Source: Fratercula arctica (taxonomy: Eukaryota > Chordata > Aves > Charadriiformes > Alcidae). Taken from it: 64,000 nucleotides of DNA. Numbering within the stretch: position 1 is the first letter of the stretch; each line of letters opens with the position of its first letter. Location of the stretch: contig CANTUZ010000001.1 in NCBI GenBank assembly GCA_947846985.1, positions 33,442,727 through 33,506,726 on the forward strand, written 5' to 3'. The translations under genes were made by a program, and so were the position numbers. Under the pieces are notes generated by a model. The model worked only from the letters and a program-made list of their open reading frames with translations, did not search any database and was not told the DNA's origin. Shown here in pieces: positions 1-12,862 of this stretch.

Positions 1-6
1 GTAAGT
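1..6 (+). other. Splice donor consensus at window edge
   Basis: The window begins GTAAGTGATT, a full match to the U1 donor consensus. If real, EPSTI1 exon 1 ends at the base just before the window. Its last codon should be split with two bases on exon 1, because exon 2 opens with a single base that completes a codon. A chance GTAAGT at the edge cannot be excluded. Confidence 0.5.
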
Positions 7-2174
7 GATTGAGCTTCTAGTGCTTGAGTTCATTTTACATCCCTCTTTTTTGAGCAATATAGATGTAAACTACTTAGATTGTTGTTTGCAGCCAAAACTT
101 TCTAAATTTCAACAGGAAACAGGTATTAGATCTGAATTTTACATGACAATGTGGGATTGAAGATACAGCAGCATTGGCCACGTTAATTATAATAAATTTT
201 TGTAATTAAATTTGGGTTATTAAGACATAAATCTGCAAGGGTTAAGAAGAATCCAGATGTCGAAGCTGGGTTTTTACCAAAGAGGGTTCCCGTAGGCACA
301 GCAGTTATCCCATAAATCTTTGCAGTTCTCAGACATGACTTTGCTATCATTTTGCGCTGCCTTTAGTCTCTCTACATCTCATGTACTTACCCTGCAGTCC
401 TACATAAGGGACTAAGCTTGATGCTTATGTTCATTTGCCAGCCCTTTGTACATAAAATATATATATTTGTGAAGCAGAGGGGGAACCTGGGTTAAGAGAT
501 CTTCCCTGGGGCCTGCCTTTATCTGTGCCTGGCAGCTCACATGAAGCAGGACAGCAAGCCTCGAGCCTTCCGGCCTACCTGAACACCTTCTTGGACAACT
601 TAAGGGATGTCTCAGATTGTCAAGTGCCGTGCATTTGACGTCTGGTAAGAACCCACTATCCAGGACAAAATGTCTGTGTTCTCCGCAGAGACCAGAGGTA
701 AAGAACAAGCCCACACAACTGCTTCAAGGCTGTGAGGCCCTTTGCTCTTTCAGCAGTTCCTGAAGACATCTGGCAGAGGAGACACTTTCTCCCAGACCAA
801 CCTGAAACAGCCTTAAACAAGAAACCTGCCTATGTTGGCTGTCGGCAGTATCAAGGGTTGCCTTGGAGCTATGACCCAGCAATGCCTTACAGACTAGATG
901 TATTGCTTTGCCCACAACATACAGCTTTAAACAACATGGGGCAAAGAGGGCTGTAGTCTATGTTTATTTTCTGCTCTGGCCTCCTGGGCAGTTTCCAAAC
1001 CGAGACAGGGGCTGTGTGAGCAAGCACTTTGATTAATGGCCCAGGCAGCTAAAAGGCAACTAGCATCCACCCCCTCCCCTGCCACAACCCTCCCCCCACC
1101 CCGAACCAGATGCTTAAAAAATGTCCCAGAGACCAGTTCTTCCCCTAAGAAACCAAAAGGACAAACTACTGCCAACCTGGAATGGCTTCTGCATATGTCT
1201 CAATGCACGACACATCATTATCTCAAAAAAGATTGGGATTAGAGAGGTCAAGACTTGGCAGAAGGTAGGGAGAGGGCCTCTGAGTGGCTTCTGCTATCTG
1301 TCTCCAAGAAGTGACCATACTGGACTCTCCCACAGTGTTCCTCTGTGTTCACAGACCAGGCTAGTCCCATCACTGCCCAAAAGCAAGACAGTTCTGGGAA
1401 GGGTGCAAGGGACGATCCACCAGTTCATCCCTTTGCAACATACAGCCATTGCACTCCAGAGTCTGCGTACAAACGAAGATCATCCCTACTGTAGAGCATG
1501 TTAGGAGGGACAGTGGGAGGGAGAGACCATTGATGCTGCCTGCATTGGGCAGCACTAGGAGATGCATGCTGCTGGATGTGGCAGCTCTGGGAGGTGTGCT
1601 GCTGGTGAGAGGGTACCATAGAGTACCTCAAGGAACATGAGAAATCCAGGCAGTCTGTGGCTCTCCACGTGGCATTTCATCTTGCCACTTTGCCAGCATG
1701 TGTGGGGTGTGCTGTAAGACCTAGACAATCTGGACAGTCAGGAAACCTGGCCACAAAAGCATCCCTTCAGCAGTATGGTTTTAATGCAGCTGGTAGAGCA
1801 GCTGAGGACAAAAAGTAACAGGGTCTGCAGGTGTACAGCTGAATTTCTCTATCTCTGCTGCAAAAAGCTTGAGTAGCATTAATAGTTCTTTTTCTCTTGG
1901 CTTAGGAGCTGCCAAATATCTTTATTTAACTAGTGGTATTAAGAATGTTGCCGGTTTTCCCCAGCCCTGCAGATGCTGCAGTACCAAATCCCATAGATAC
2001 AATACCACTGCTCAGATGTGTTCGCTGAAGGGATCTGCATTTTCACAGAGGATCATGTATTTGTCCTCTATTCATCAGGTAGAATTATGAAAGTCAAAGT
2101 AAAAAAGTTTTCTGAGAGGCAGAATTGGAGTTGTGCAGGACCATTGCTTTAGGACTTACCAAGGGTTAGTTTTT

Positions 2175-2188
2175 AGTTTCACTTTCAT
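2175..2188 (-). promoter_or_regulatory. ISRE-like element in intron 1
   Basis: The + strand reads AGTTTCACTTTCAT, matching the ISRE consensus AGTTTCNNTTTC; the minus strand reads GAAAGTGAAACT. ISGF3 and IRF factors bind this kind of site. EPSTI1 is a known interferon-stimulated gene, so an intronic response element is plausible. Function is inferred from the motif only. Confidence 0.5.
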
Positions 2189-3002
2189 CTTTCTTTGTAT
2201 ACTCCTGCAAAATAGAAACTAGGAAACCCCCTGGAGTTATTCCCCTCTCTCATCAGCAAATGTGAAGTGCTGGGCTAAAAAATTGTCAGACCTCGAGGTC
2301 TTTCAGCCAGACCTCACTGTGACTATGCTGAAGCAGTCTATTCCAAGACTGCACGAAGTATTGTTGACTGTTTTATTAGTACAGATCAGGTTTCCTGTCA
2401 CCCCGTGACTCCAGTCTGATGGGATGCTGGGGTTGAGATGACCAAACTGAGCTTCAGCTGGAGGATGACTCAGAAAGCAGTGTGTGCATTTGCATGTCTT
2501 ACAGCTGAGAGTCCAGTCAGGGGTGGGTCTTACAGAGAATTGAAACCAATTAAATAGAAAATGAAAACAGATAAGAACGCTTTCCCTAGCCGCAATACTC
2601 CTTTCTGACAAGGCAAGGTACTCCCAAAGCAATGTCTGGGGTCGGAGGATGGAGGGAAGGCAGCAGGTACAGGACGGCTGCTTCCTCTGGTACCCCATTT
2701 TCATCTCAGGATTACCTCTGGGGTGGCAACAATAAAACAGAGGGGTCTGAAAACCCTCAGAAGCTGACAACATCTGAAGAGGAGCAAAGTGGCCAACCAT
2801 CAGTCTACCAACAACAGCAAGAGCAGTAGTAAGTAGCAAAGAGCCTGGCTGAGATGGTGTTGCATGTATCGGGTGCCTGTTCTCCACCTTATGCAACGTG
2901 TGCACTTTCAAAGGCAGCAATACTTTATACAGAGCTTGTGAATGGGACTGGGCACACAAGCAGCTTGTCCTTGTCCTCTCAGAGCCACCTGAGGCCAGCC
3001 TG

Positions 3003-3130
3003 AATCATAGAATCATAGAATGGGTCAGGTTAGAAGGAACCTTAAAGACCATCTAGTTCCAACCCCCCTGCCATGGGCAGGGACACCTCCCACTAGACCA
3101 GGTTGCTCAAAGCCCCATCCAGCCTACCTA
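3003..3130 (-). mobile_element. CR1 LINE 3'-end fragment
   Basis: The copy starts with the inverted CR1 octamer tail (ATCATAGA repeated) and runs into the conserved CR1 3' UTR (GGAACCTTAAAGACCATCTAG, then GGGCAGGGACACCTCCCACTAG). It stops within the CCCCATCCAGCC segment. It is heavily 5'-truncated and non-coding, on the minus strand within intron 1. Confidence 0.93.
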
Positions 3131-3804
3131 TGAACGACGCTTCCTCCGTGGGACTTGAGTTGTTCTGGGAGGCTTTGTGGTGACATGGCTTACACCTCGA
3201 GCAACAGCAGTGGCCGGTTCTGTGCATTTGATATTGCTGTATGTAGCATCGGTTTCTTGCCATCAGTTTTCAAAGTGAAATTTCAAATCTAGTTCTAGCT
3301 CCCTGTTTTCTGTCTCCTAATGTTTCATCTTGGAAAGTCTAAAAATTCTTCTTTTGGCTTAAGAGATGGATATAGGCAGAGATGGCTATATTCCAGCACT
3401 GATCTGAATCCAGTCCAGGACACAGAATGGCTTCCAACAACTTCATGCTGACAAAAGTAAAGCCAAAGCTTCAGCAATCAATTTAATTTTAGGCTTTATT
3501 GAGATCTATGCTCAGTCCACCTCTGGTTTTCCAGTGACAATTCTTAGATAGCTTGTATAAGCTCTAGCTTGCAGATATAATACAGAATAGAAACTGTCAG
3601 TAGTGTGTGTGTATTTTATGTGCATGTGCTTAATACATATATGCTTATCTGACCAAAGCGAATTGTTTACAGTCTTCTTCCCTAAATGTGCTTTTCTGGA
3701 GCTGTTAGTAACCATGCATGTAATGCTATTATTATTATATGCTGGGGTTTCTTAGCTTGCCTTTCCCCCCCTCTGCCCCCCCTGCTTTTCAAAGTGCAGC
3801 TGAG

Positions 3805-3830
3805 GGAAACTGAAGGCTGTTTCAGTTTCC
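3805..3830. promoter_or_regulatory. Palindromic ISRE/IRF element in intron 1
   Basis: GGAAACTGAA (3805-3814) and TTCAGTTTCC (3821-3830) are perfect 10-bp inverted arms around the 6-bp spacer GGCTGT. The minus strand across the spacer edge reads GGAAACTGAAAC (3830 down to 3819), which contains the full ISRE core GAAANNGAAA. The plus strand carries the same site except for the last base of the second half (GAAG). The flanks are pyrimidine-rich, with C runs at 3765-3784. An IRF/STAT-responsive intronic enhancer is a reasonable inference for an interferon-stimulated gene, but no activity can be read from sequence alone. Confidence 0.5.
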
Positions 3831-4187
3831 TTTCCCTTCTTTCTGGATGAAGAAGGTGGAGCCACACTGTGAAAGCGGTGGCAGGCTGCTGATCACAAGC
3901 AGCAATCAGCAGCTTTCCATTGTAACCCATGAACGCTTGCCTACTAGGTAGTAATGATACTGGGACTATTAAGAGCTGGGTAGCTTTGAAATCCGACAGC
4001 GCTTTAATGACGGACTTTCAGGAGAGCAAACAACCATTCCTGAGTTACAGTCGATGTTTCTTTTCTGCCACTTCCAAATGTGAAAGACCCTCTGTCTTGC
4101 CTGCCCTCCCACTGGCATATATCCACAGTACAGTGAGAGCAGCCCTAGTTGGCTTATATATTTGTGCTATGTGCATTTTTTTGCCCT

Positions 4188-4204
4188 TTTTTTTTTTTTT
4201 TTTG
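4188..4204. repeat. Poly(T) tract
   Basis: A long uninterrupted T run in intron 1 with no transposon recognised next to it. It is low-complexity sequence. Confidence 0.9.
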
Positions 4205-7200
4205 AGTGGGGAATAGTGTGAGTTTTCCCATTGGTATGGTCTTTGCCCGGATTTAGTCTGGGATACAAACCCCCTGGTATAGGTTAGGTAAATATTTAAT
4301 GAGTTGGTTGACCTGAGCTCCGTGCAGAATTTAAGGCTAGAGCACATATATCCACACTGATTCTGTCCAGATGGTGGGATCCCCCTTAAAACTCAGTAAG
4401 TTTTTGGGGAATGATAATTTAAAGCTCTGTTCCCTTTTTCATCTTTATTTGCAGAGAGAAAGCTGTTGTGCATCTACTGCAAGGACTGTGCACTTAATAT
4501 CTTTTGCTGTGTGATATGAAAGATTCTCTCTGTGTCTTCATAAAGTTGTAACAAAGAATTGGTTTTTAAACCTGGAGTGTGCACGTTAAAGTCTGCCGTA
4601 GTGTGTAATTAATGAGAAGGGGCAATGAGGGAAAGGTAGGTTCAAACAAACCATGTAATATAAGTGGGAAATAAATATTCAAAAAAAGAAGTGAACAAAA
4701 CTGAGGTTTTCTCCCTTCCCTCGAGGAGGGGGATGCTAGCCGTCAGTTTGAAGGAGATGAAGCCGTTTAAACTGTGTTTTCCTTAACTAACCCCGACTGA
4801 AGTGGTAGAAGGTATCTGAAATGCTGAAATGCTGAAGCAGACAAGGGGAGATTTTTATTCTTAAAACCAACATTAACTGTTACATTCATTGTTATATCTT
4901 TGTTCTGTTATTTCAAGTTACCTTGCAAGAAGGGTCTTGGATTAAGATACATTTCAGCAATGATAAAGCTGACTCAGCCTTTTGCCCTTCAAGCCTTTTG
5001 AAGATGATCCTTAAAACTGAAATACTAGGATGCCCTCAGAATAGCCCAGGTTTTCAGGCTCTGGGATAACCAAGGGTTGAACAGAGCAGTTTGAGAGGTA
5101 AAGTCATAGGCTGTCAGTAGAAGAAAAAATGCACAGATTAGCATTAATCTAGAAGGTTTTCTGGAATATGCATAGCAGAGGGAACATGAGGGGCCCAAGT
5201 AGGATACCACTGTGCCAAGGAGTGGCTCTGTTCCAACTTGTGTGCTGCTTGCTATTTTCTGGAAACAGCCAGGATATGGTTTTGCTGCCAGAAAAGCGGG
5301 AGTCGGAATCTCTGTTGAAGCCTCTGAGTATGTGTGTGGGTTGTTTCCACGCAAACTCTCAGTCTTTGGGCTGTGCTTCAGAGCCATTGGGAGTGGGAAA
5401 ACATCTTAGCAGCATCTTAGGGTGGGATGAGGTGACTTTTCAGGTGGACTGGACACATGAAATATGTGTGGGATGTGGCATGTTGTAGTCTCATCCAGTA
5501 GTCGATATTCAAACTTGACTATTAAAAAGTACAAAGTGGGCAGCTGGTATTAGAGGGTATTTTTTCTCTTGCTTTGGAAAAGCCCTTATATGATATGTCA
5601 AAGCTGAGAAATGATCCTAATTAAGTTAAGAAAAATACTTGTTCAAATGCAAAATAGAAATGAAACTTTGTACATCCCTCTCCAGTTCGATATAGGATGA
5701 GGTTTCAGGCTGTGGAGAAAAAATCACCAGGATGACAAGTGCTTGAAACTGCTTATAATAATAAGCCTGCATTTAAGTTACTTCACTTTGTCTGCTAAGT
5801 GCCATGAAATTAACTTGTAGAAAGTGAATTCCCAAATTGCCCCTGTTCATGTCTATTCGGAAACAAAAGTCTGTGTAGAAGAAAGGACTGAGGAAATTGG
5901 GGAAATTAAAGGCTGAACTATAACTAGTGCCTGAAAAAGAAAATGCCGCCCCCATTTAGCAGTCTGTCCTTGGTGCCTTTAAAGCTGGAAAGAATAATAT
6001 TGGTTCTGGTAAAATCCATTTAAAAAAAATCAAATTCAAAATAATAAAATGTGAAGATATATTGTTGCACAGCTGGTAACAGTCCCTCATCATTTTCTGT
6101 GAAAGGAGAGCAGAGTTACTAGAATGCTTGACTCATGAAATTGTATTCTTTGACTGCTGGAGCCAAATCCATCAGGGCTTTCTTTCCTTCCTTTTCCAAC
6201 CTTCATTCTGAATTTAAAAAAAAATAAAATATATCTATAGTGTTGTAAAACCTCTTAATCTTTTGCTGGTAGAGTATACTTAGCAGTTCTTCTGAAAATT
6301 TTATTTTCTTTCACGGTCTGCAATTTCTTCTTAAAAACACTGAATTAGTCTATGAAACTGGAGGCAGGTGCGTAGCAAAATGCTTGTGTCACCCACTGCC
6401 CTGCCACTGGTGGGAGTGCTAGAAGGGTAATTATGGACAATCTATTTAGACTTGAGCTCTGCATTTGCTGCACAGGAGAAATCTCACAACTCTTTGTCTT
6501 TCAGGCTGATGTACTGATCTTTACAGCCCGAATCGTGGGGCGATTCGGAGATGCCCACCTTCACCATGGTCAGTAGTCAGCCTTGTGTTCAGCCAAGAGT
6601 TTGGTGGCAGGGTCTATGTAAGAGGATAGCTATGAAGTTAGATTTCTGTGAGTCTGGGTGATGGGGGTTTCTGTGTTCCTCATCACGTGTGTGTGAGGAA
6701 GGAAGTCCTTCTAACTCCTGTATTAGGCGGCTTTCAAAGAAGAGATTGATTTGCACAAGCCCTGACATGTTCCCTTGATGCACAACTTGATGAGGAGCTG
6801 TGGTGAGACAATGAATAAGGAACTTATGTGAGGATACTGTGTGTGGGCAGGGGCAATAAAAGGACGACAAATACTGTGGTGCAGAGGAGGAGGAAGAGGA
6901 AATATATTGTTGAAAAGAAAGTGGGGGAAGCCGAGATGAACGTGCCACTAGCTTAAGTCTTAATCTTCATGTGATACAGCGTCTGACCTGCCCAGCTCTC
7001 CGGGTGTGCTGGCAAGTCTGAGTCGCAACACACGGACGCCTCTGTGGGAGGTAGCTCAGCTGAGTGCTGGTGTTGCCAAGCCCAGTGCCTGGCCTGCCCA
7101 TGTATGGATGCTCTGTGCTCCTCACGGCTAGTGACTACCAGGTGCTCCAGCTGGCTCTGGCACACTTGCTGCATCCCTGGCGCTGTGCTGAGGTAACTGA

Positions 7201-9587
7201 GATGCTTTGGGACCTGGGGACAGAATAAACACAGCCAGATCTGACTTCATAGACTTTGGGTCCGATGTTGATCTACCACACTGCCAGAGCGAACTCTCTC
7301 CCATTGGTATAGTCTGCTCACAAGCGTATGCTGACTAATGGCACGTTAGCGTTTCCAGGGAAGAGAGAAAGCTGTGCTGCGGCCCAAGTTTGTGCTGAGA
7401 GCTATCCCTTGGGTCCCTAATTTGATCCATCACTGTGACAATTTCCTTGGAGCTTTAGAGGGTGGTTAAGATCATCTTCCAGCACCGATGTGTTCCCTGC
7501 ACCAAGTGGGGTGCTGGTGGAAGCACCTGCCGTTCTTTCCACTGTGCTATCGTGTGCTGAGCCCAAACCAACCTGGTGAATCTGAGCCCCATCTTAACTC
7601 CGGGAAATTCAGTTTTGAGTTTTAGTTTTACTCTTTTGACCAAATTTTAACTTCAGGAATTTCTCTACGAGTTTGTGGGTACTGGAGAAGTGAGATTTGA
7701 GTGCCAACAGCAGAACTGCAGGTCTGTTGCTTTCCTGCTTGTTTTGGACTCATACCTTCTCCTGGGCCTCTCCCTGCTGCTGTTTTCCTTCTCGCTCTTT
7801 CCCTGTGCAAGTTCACTTCCGCAGGATTTAACTCTTTGTTTTATCCTGAGGCCTCACTATGGCAAAAATGTTGGCTGTTTTAATGAAAGCTTTAGCTAAC
7901 CAGAGGGACCAGATACAGAAGTGAGTTACCTTGGCTTAATAAGCTTCCAGACATCAGCTGAACTGTGGTAATTAAGTGCACTCCTAGCCTGTGGCAAACA
8001 CAGGACAAAATCCATGAACGCAGACTTTTGATGGTAAACATTTTCTGCTAATGTAGTTTATTTTCTGCCTCTTGTGTTAAGAGCCCAATCGCAGCTAGGG
8101 TGAATCAGGCAGTGTATAATGTTAAGCCCCAGTAATTCACTTTTGTCTCTGAGCTGTAAACTGGTAAGATGCTGCCGCTGATAAAGATGGAAAGCCAGAG
8201 CCCCAAAGCTGCGCGCAAGGTTTGTATGTCCTCCCAGAGGTCTGCTTGTGGCACCGCCGGGGCACAGAGCATATTGCTCGACTGAGGTCTAGAACTATGG
8301 CTGTCAGTTAGCGTTAGCATCTGGCCGCATGTGCACTGGGAAACGGGGATACCTACAGGACAGTGGTCTGCTCACTGCGATTTGGCATCTTGTAGCCCTC
8401 TGATTTGGCAGCCTCTGTGGTGCTCAGCAGCATATGACTGCTCCGTCAGGCGTGGGAGCCATGGTGGAAACAATACTTTGTGGTGGCGTGGATGTGACTG
8501 CTCCTAAAACAATTCCTGATGACTGGATGCAAAGTTCAACTTAGTATATATTTGAAGGAGATTCATCAACAATTCTCTTTGGCAGTTTGGTCCCTTTTCT
8601 TTTTTAAATTCAGTCTTAACATATTACTGAATGCAGTATTTCACCTGTATCTTCCCTTAAGTCCTTCCTCCAGACAGAACCTGCCCAGTTCTTTTCCCCA
8701 AGCTTTAGTTATTTGTGTTGCTCTCCAACTACACTCTCCTTGGTTTCTGTCTCTTACAGACAGCACATTGCCCAGCAGAGCGAAATATTTCGCTTTCAGC
8801 TTTGTGGCATTCATGTCCCGATGCACTCGCAGCATAAAACGCAGTGGAACTGGAAATAGTTTATAACAGCCATTACTTTTGTAACTCTTTAAACTATTTC
8901 ACACTTCATTTGGAAGGCTCCCCAGTGGCAGACGGCTGGAGCAGGCTTGAGGAAAAACTGAAGGGCACAACTCTGCAAAAAACGTCACTGATGAATGGCA
9001 GTTCTTGGGTGTTTCTTCAGTTTTAGAAATAAACTATTTTATGCAAACAAAAAAGAAAGTAGAACAAAGGTTTCTATGGTCTGTACCCTGAAAGCATTGG
9101 AAACGTGTCCTTGAGCAGTGCTAGTCAGATGAGCAGAGTTACAAACAGGCTTAAGAATTTAAGATTGGAGACATGGTGTTCTCTGTGTTGCTGATCATTC
9201 AAACTGTAAACTGTCCTTGCAGATTTTTCTGGGACTGTACTGCATGTTTCTCCTGACTGAAATGTTTCTGTATCTATCTATTTATATATGTTGTTACGTA
9301 TTGTATATTTATCTTCCCACTACTACGGTATTTGATGTCTATCTGTTTGAAAGTCATATGAGGTTGCTTTTTGTTTTTATTTCAATACAGATGCATTCTT
9401 TTATTGGGTTATAACTTTCATACTCTCGTTAATATCTGCTCAGTCTGTATAATTAGTCAATACATTCCCATTTGCTGCGGAGAAAATAAAGCAAAAAAAG
9501 GTCTCATCAAGATTCATATGATCTATAAAGGTAGAAGACTATTTGTTTCTCTATTTTGAAGAGCTATAACCTGGGTAAGATATTCTT

Positions 9588-9606
9588 CACACACACACAC
9601 ACACAC
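9588..9606. repeat. (CA)n microsatellite
   Basis: About nine CA units in intron 1, likely length-polymorphic. No function inferred. Confidence 0.95.
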
Positions 9607-10042
9607 TCCTCCAGTGACTTCTGTGTTTTTATTTATAAAACAACCGTACCTCAAAGATAGGCTTAAGTCATATAACAATAAGAATCATTATTAGGGAACC
9701 TGAAAATTTAAATTCTTTATCATCTTTTCTGGTTGTGGATTTTGAAGCACTTCATATATTGGTATAAAGTACAAAAAGTCTGCACATCACTGATAGCTTC
9801 AAATCTTCACGTTCCCTTAATTGCTACCCAGGTAAGTAGGATAATTTGCTCCAGACTTATGGCTACTGTGGCAACTCAGAAACTGACTGGAATATTAAAC
9901 TGACAGTCTGTAGCGGGTTTTATAGGCTTTACTGGATCAGAGGTTTTGTCTGAACAAAGAAATGACATGCAATATCCTGCAAACTGGCTAAAACACAAGG
10001 TGAAAGCTGGTGGTGGGGTTTTGCATTAACTTTCTTTCCTTC

Positions 10043-10058
10043 AAAAAAAAAAAAAAAA
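10043..10058. repeat. Poly(A) tract
   Basis: An uninterrupted A run of about 16 bases in intron 1, low complexity. A similar run lies near 10859-10872. Confidence 0.85.
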
Positions 10059-12803
10059 TCTTAAGAAAATGAGGGATGGTAGGTGTGGGTTTTAATTTTA
10101 GCATTAGATCCGGTAGGGCAGATGCAGTCTCTTGGGCAACAGCTCATCTGGCTCCTCTCTGGCTGTAGGCTTGAAAAGCAAGGACCAGTTCATACCCTGC
10201 CTTTCATCCACCCCACAAGCAGTTTACCCTGGCCTCGCTCTTCCTTTTCCCTGATCCCAGTACCCAAAGCTGCGCTCTTACATGTCTATCTTTCTGGAGA
10301 CCGGGGTGAACACTATAAAATTAGATAAACTCTATAATGCACTTTTATTTTTCAAACTTGGACTAAAACACATCATATAGTATAAGCACTAGGTAAAAGA
10401 CAGCCAAAAGTCGGTATCCTGTTCTCCTTTTCCCTCCCCCTCTGGAGACTTGAAATCCTCCTTTTATTTTAACTTTGCCTTTATTTCAACAACATGGAAA
10501 CTAAATCGGCCTTTAAGTAAGCACTCTTTTAACTGCAATGGCTCTTACGCTGCTCTTCGGAAAACAGAGCTGAGCTTTCCCTGGTGGTAGGTGTAGTGTC
10601 ACCTCTACCCCTTTCATAAACTGCTTGATCTTTGCTGTATTCCGTGTGCTGACCTGAGCTCCTGGATGATGACCATAGCCAGATGTCAGAAGAGTGGCCC
10701 GCACCTGGCCTCCTGGACTCAAAGTCTTCCAGCCAAAAAGCACAAGCAGATAAAGGGAAGGATTCACAGCATTAGGGCTGGATTTGGTTTTGTGATTTCT
10801 CATACATGTGCAGACACGCAGAGGTCCCTGCTTTCTTTTTAATTCGATTCCTAATTTAAAAAAAAAAAAAAACAACCAAAGAAAAACTGAAGTCATCAAA
10901 GTACATCTGATGATATAAAAACTCTTCTGCCCTCTAGTGCTGTGAAGCAGTGGGATGTCTGAGATGCGCTGATGGGTTTTTTGGGGAAAAATACGTAGCC
11001 TTGCCACTTACAATTACAGACATTTTTTTCACTGACAAAGGGAGGGGAGTGTAAAAGGCACTTAATTGTTGCGTATGAACTTGAGAGAAACATGATGTGA
11101 AACAGCCAAGAAAAACTACTAAAAAAAATCCTTGAAACTGATAAACTGTACAGCAGCTTGTCAAAGGCAGTTTGGGATAAATTGTAAATGCTACTACTCA
11201 GTGAAATAGAGAAAAATCTGAAAAAACATCAGTGATGGGGAATATTATGCCATAAGCAAGGTGGTTTTTTAACACTTCTTTTAAGTAACCGTTGCAGTTG
11301 TGCCACGAATGCCAGAGGGGTGTTGCTGCTTTCTTACCTCCTGCCTTTGAGGGTCTGGGATTCAGTGGAGAGGTGAAGAACAGTCTCACAGGCACCACAG
11401 TAAGCTGGCAGGAAGGGAAGGGATCATATTAAATGGCACCATTAGAGCTCGCAGCTCTTATCTTTACTAGTTTAATCTCATAAATTAATCCACATCCACC
11501 TAGAATAAGTCTTCAAAGAGAAAGAGGTAATTGGATATAAATACTTTCCTTCCCAAACCCTGAATTACAGTGATACAGCAGCAGGCAGCTTTTTGCACTT
11601 TAATCTCTTTGCATGATTTCCATTCCCCTTTTTTAACCTTAGTCCCGAGCCTTATTCTCTCATTACTTTTCCACTGCCAGCTGTGTTCTCTCTCTTTCCT
11701 AGCTTGTCCTCTGGCCACCCCCTGTGGTCCTTTCTTCTTTTAAGAGGCTCAGCCTTCACCCTTTGTTATTCTTTGTTTTCTCTTCTTCTCCTTGGGCCTT
11801 CCCCGGGATGAAGTCAGATGAAATATTCGTGCGCACGCATGCAGATAAAGCCCTGCCGAATGCTGCAGAGAGGTGTGAGCTTACTCGGATACTCGGAGCC
11901 AACTGCTGCTTAGTGCATTTCTGGTGAACCTGCACCCCTGTGGTTTAGCTTCTGCTGAGCGGGAGCAGTGTAAACTCCTGCCCACACAATACACCATGTA
12001 GATAAATCCCTTTGTTTTCTTCAAGTGGAACTGACATGTTTTCATCACTCTTTTGATCACCTCGAGTCTCTAATACACTCTGAACCCTGTCCTGCTTCTT
12101 TGCTGTCACGTTAGATTGATAGCTCCTTGAGACAGCAACTGCATTTTGAATTAAGTCTAGCAAAACAGGGCCTTTGTCCCGATTCAGTGAGTCGGACCTT
12201 AGGCATGACAGCAAGATAAATATGCCCAAGGAATTCCCTGTGCCTGACAAATGCAAGGCTGACAAGGAAACTGAGGCTCGGGCTGAGAGCAAGTCACCTG
12301 GGTCCGTCACAAACAGTATGATTTTGCACGCTTCTTGGACAACTTTTGGACAGACTGCCTAAATCTATGAGGTGCTTGGTGCCCTCGATGAGTGGGGTGG
12401 GACTGCCAGCCCCGGTGCTCTTCCCAGTAGACAATGGTCTTCCTCTGTCCTTGAGCAAGCTATGGAAGTAGTTGTCTACCACGTGGAACTGTTTGATTTG
12501 ATTTGAAATGGCTGAGATTTGAGGTCAGCAGTCTAGAGTGAGACTTAAATAAGAAAAGTGAAGATTAAGCTAAAAGTGTCTGAAAAGTATATCCTTGGTA
12601 TTTGCAGCCAATTCCAAATACAACAAGTATTTCTAGAGTATTTACCAAAAATTCCTGAAGAGCTGAAGCAAAATAAATACTGGTTTGGATATGAAGTTGT
12701 TTGCTACAACAGCAGAAAACCGACCTTGCTGATGAAGGAAACCCCTTCCAGTCCTGTTTCTCTGTAGACAAGAAAAAAATAAGAGTGTTCTCTTTCATTT
12801 TAG

Positions 12804-12862
12804 TGTTGGCCCATATGTCTTGATAACTCCAAATGAAACCAGAAGAAACCAGTTGCAGCAAA
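12804..12862 (+). CDS. EPSTI1: EPSTI1 exon 2 (59 nt)
   Basis: The acceptor is TTTCATTTTAG and the donor is GTAAGT. The first base completes a codon begun on exon 1. Then come 19 codons reading VGPYVLITPNETRRNQLQQ, and one base (A) of a Ser codon finished by exon 3. As I recall it, the mammalian protein has a closely similar segment (LIAPN-x-x-RRN), the conserved start of the EPSTI1 core just after a variable N-terminus. This is the most N-terminal coding sequence visible, so residue 1 of my partial numbering is its Val. Basic residues (RR) sit at the beginning of the helical region. Confidence 0.92.

Larger units (their letters stand above)
1..12803 (+). other. EPSTI1 intron 1 (probably complete)
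   Basis: No coding exon with EPSTI1-like content and a 3' phase matching exon 2 was found here, and there is no CpG-island-like stretch that could hold exon 1. The first six bases are a consensus splice donor (GTAAGT), which fits an exon 1 ending immediately before the window. The intron contains a CR1 fragment (3003-3130), a T tract (4188-4204), a CA repeat (9588-9606), A tracts near 10043 and 10859, and two ISRE-like sites listed separately. The short open frames here look like chance frames. Confidence 0.6.

Noticed and set aside
2303..2959. 218-codon open frame on the minus strand in intron 1.
   Set aside because: No recognisable motif, and low-complexity composition typical of a chance frame. 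No matching splice or repeat context.
6505..6568. Exon-like 64-nt stretch (TTTGTCTTTCAG acceptor, GTCAGT donor) with an open frame ADVLIFTARIVGRFGDAHLH.
   Set aside because: It ends with one base over a codon, but exon 2 needs two, so it cannot splice into EPSTI1 in frame. The peptide is not recognised and there is no partner exon.
10929..10940. CTCF-like core GCCCTCTAGTGC in intron 1.
   Set aside because: It deviates at a normally fixed G and lacks the flanking match. A single short site is not enough without a matrix scan or conservation.
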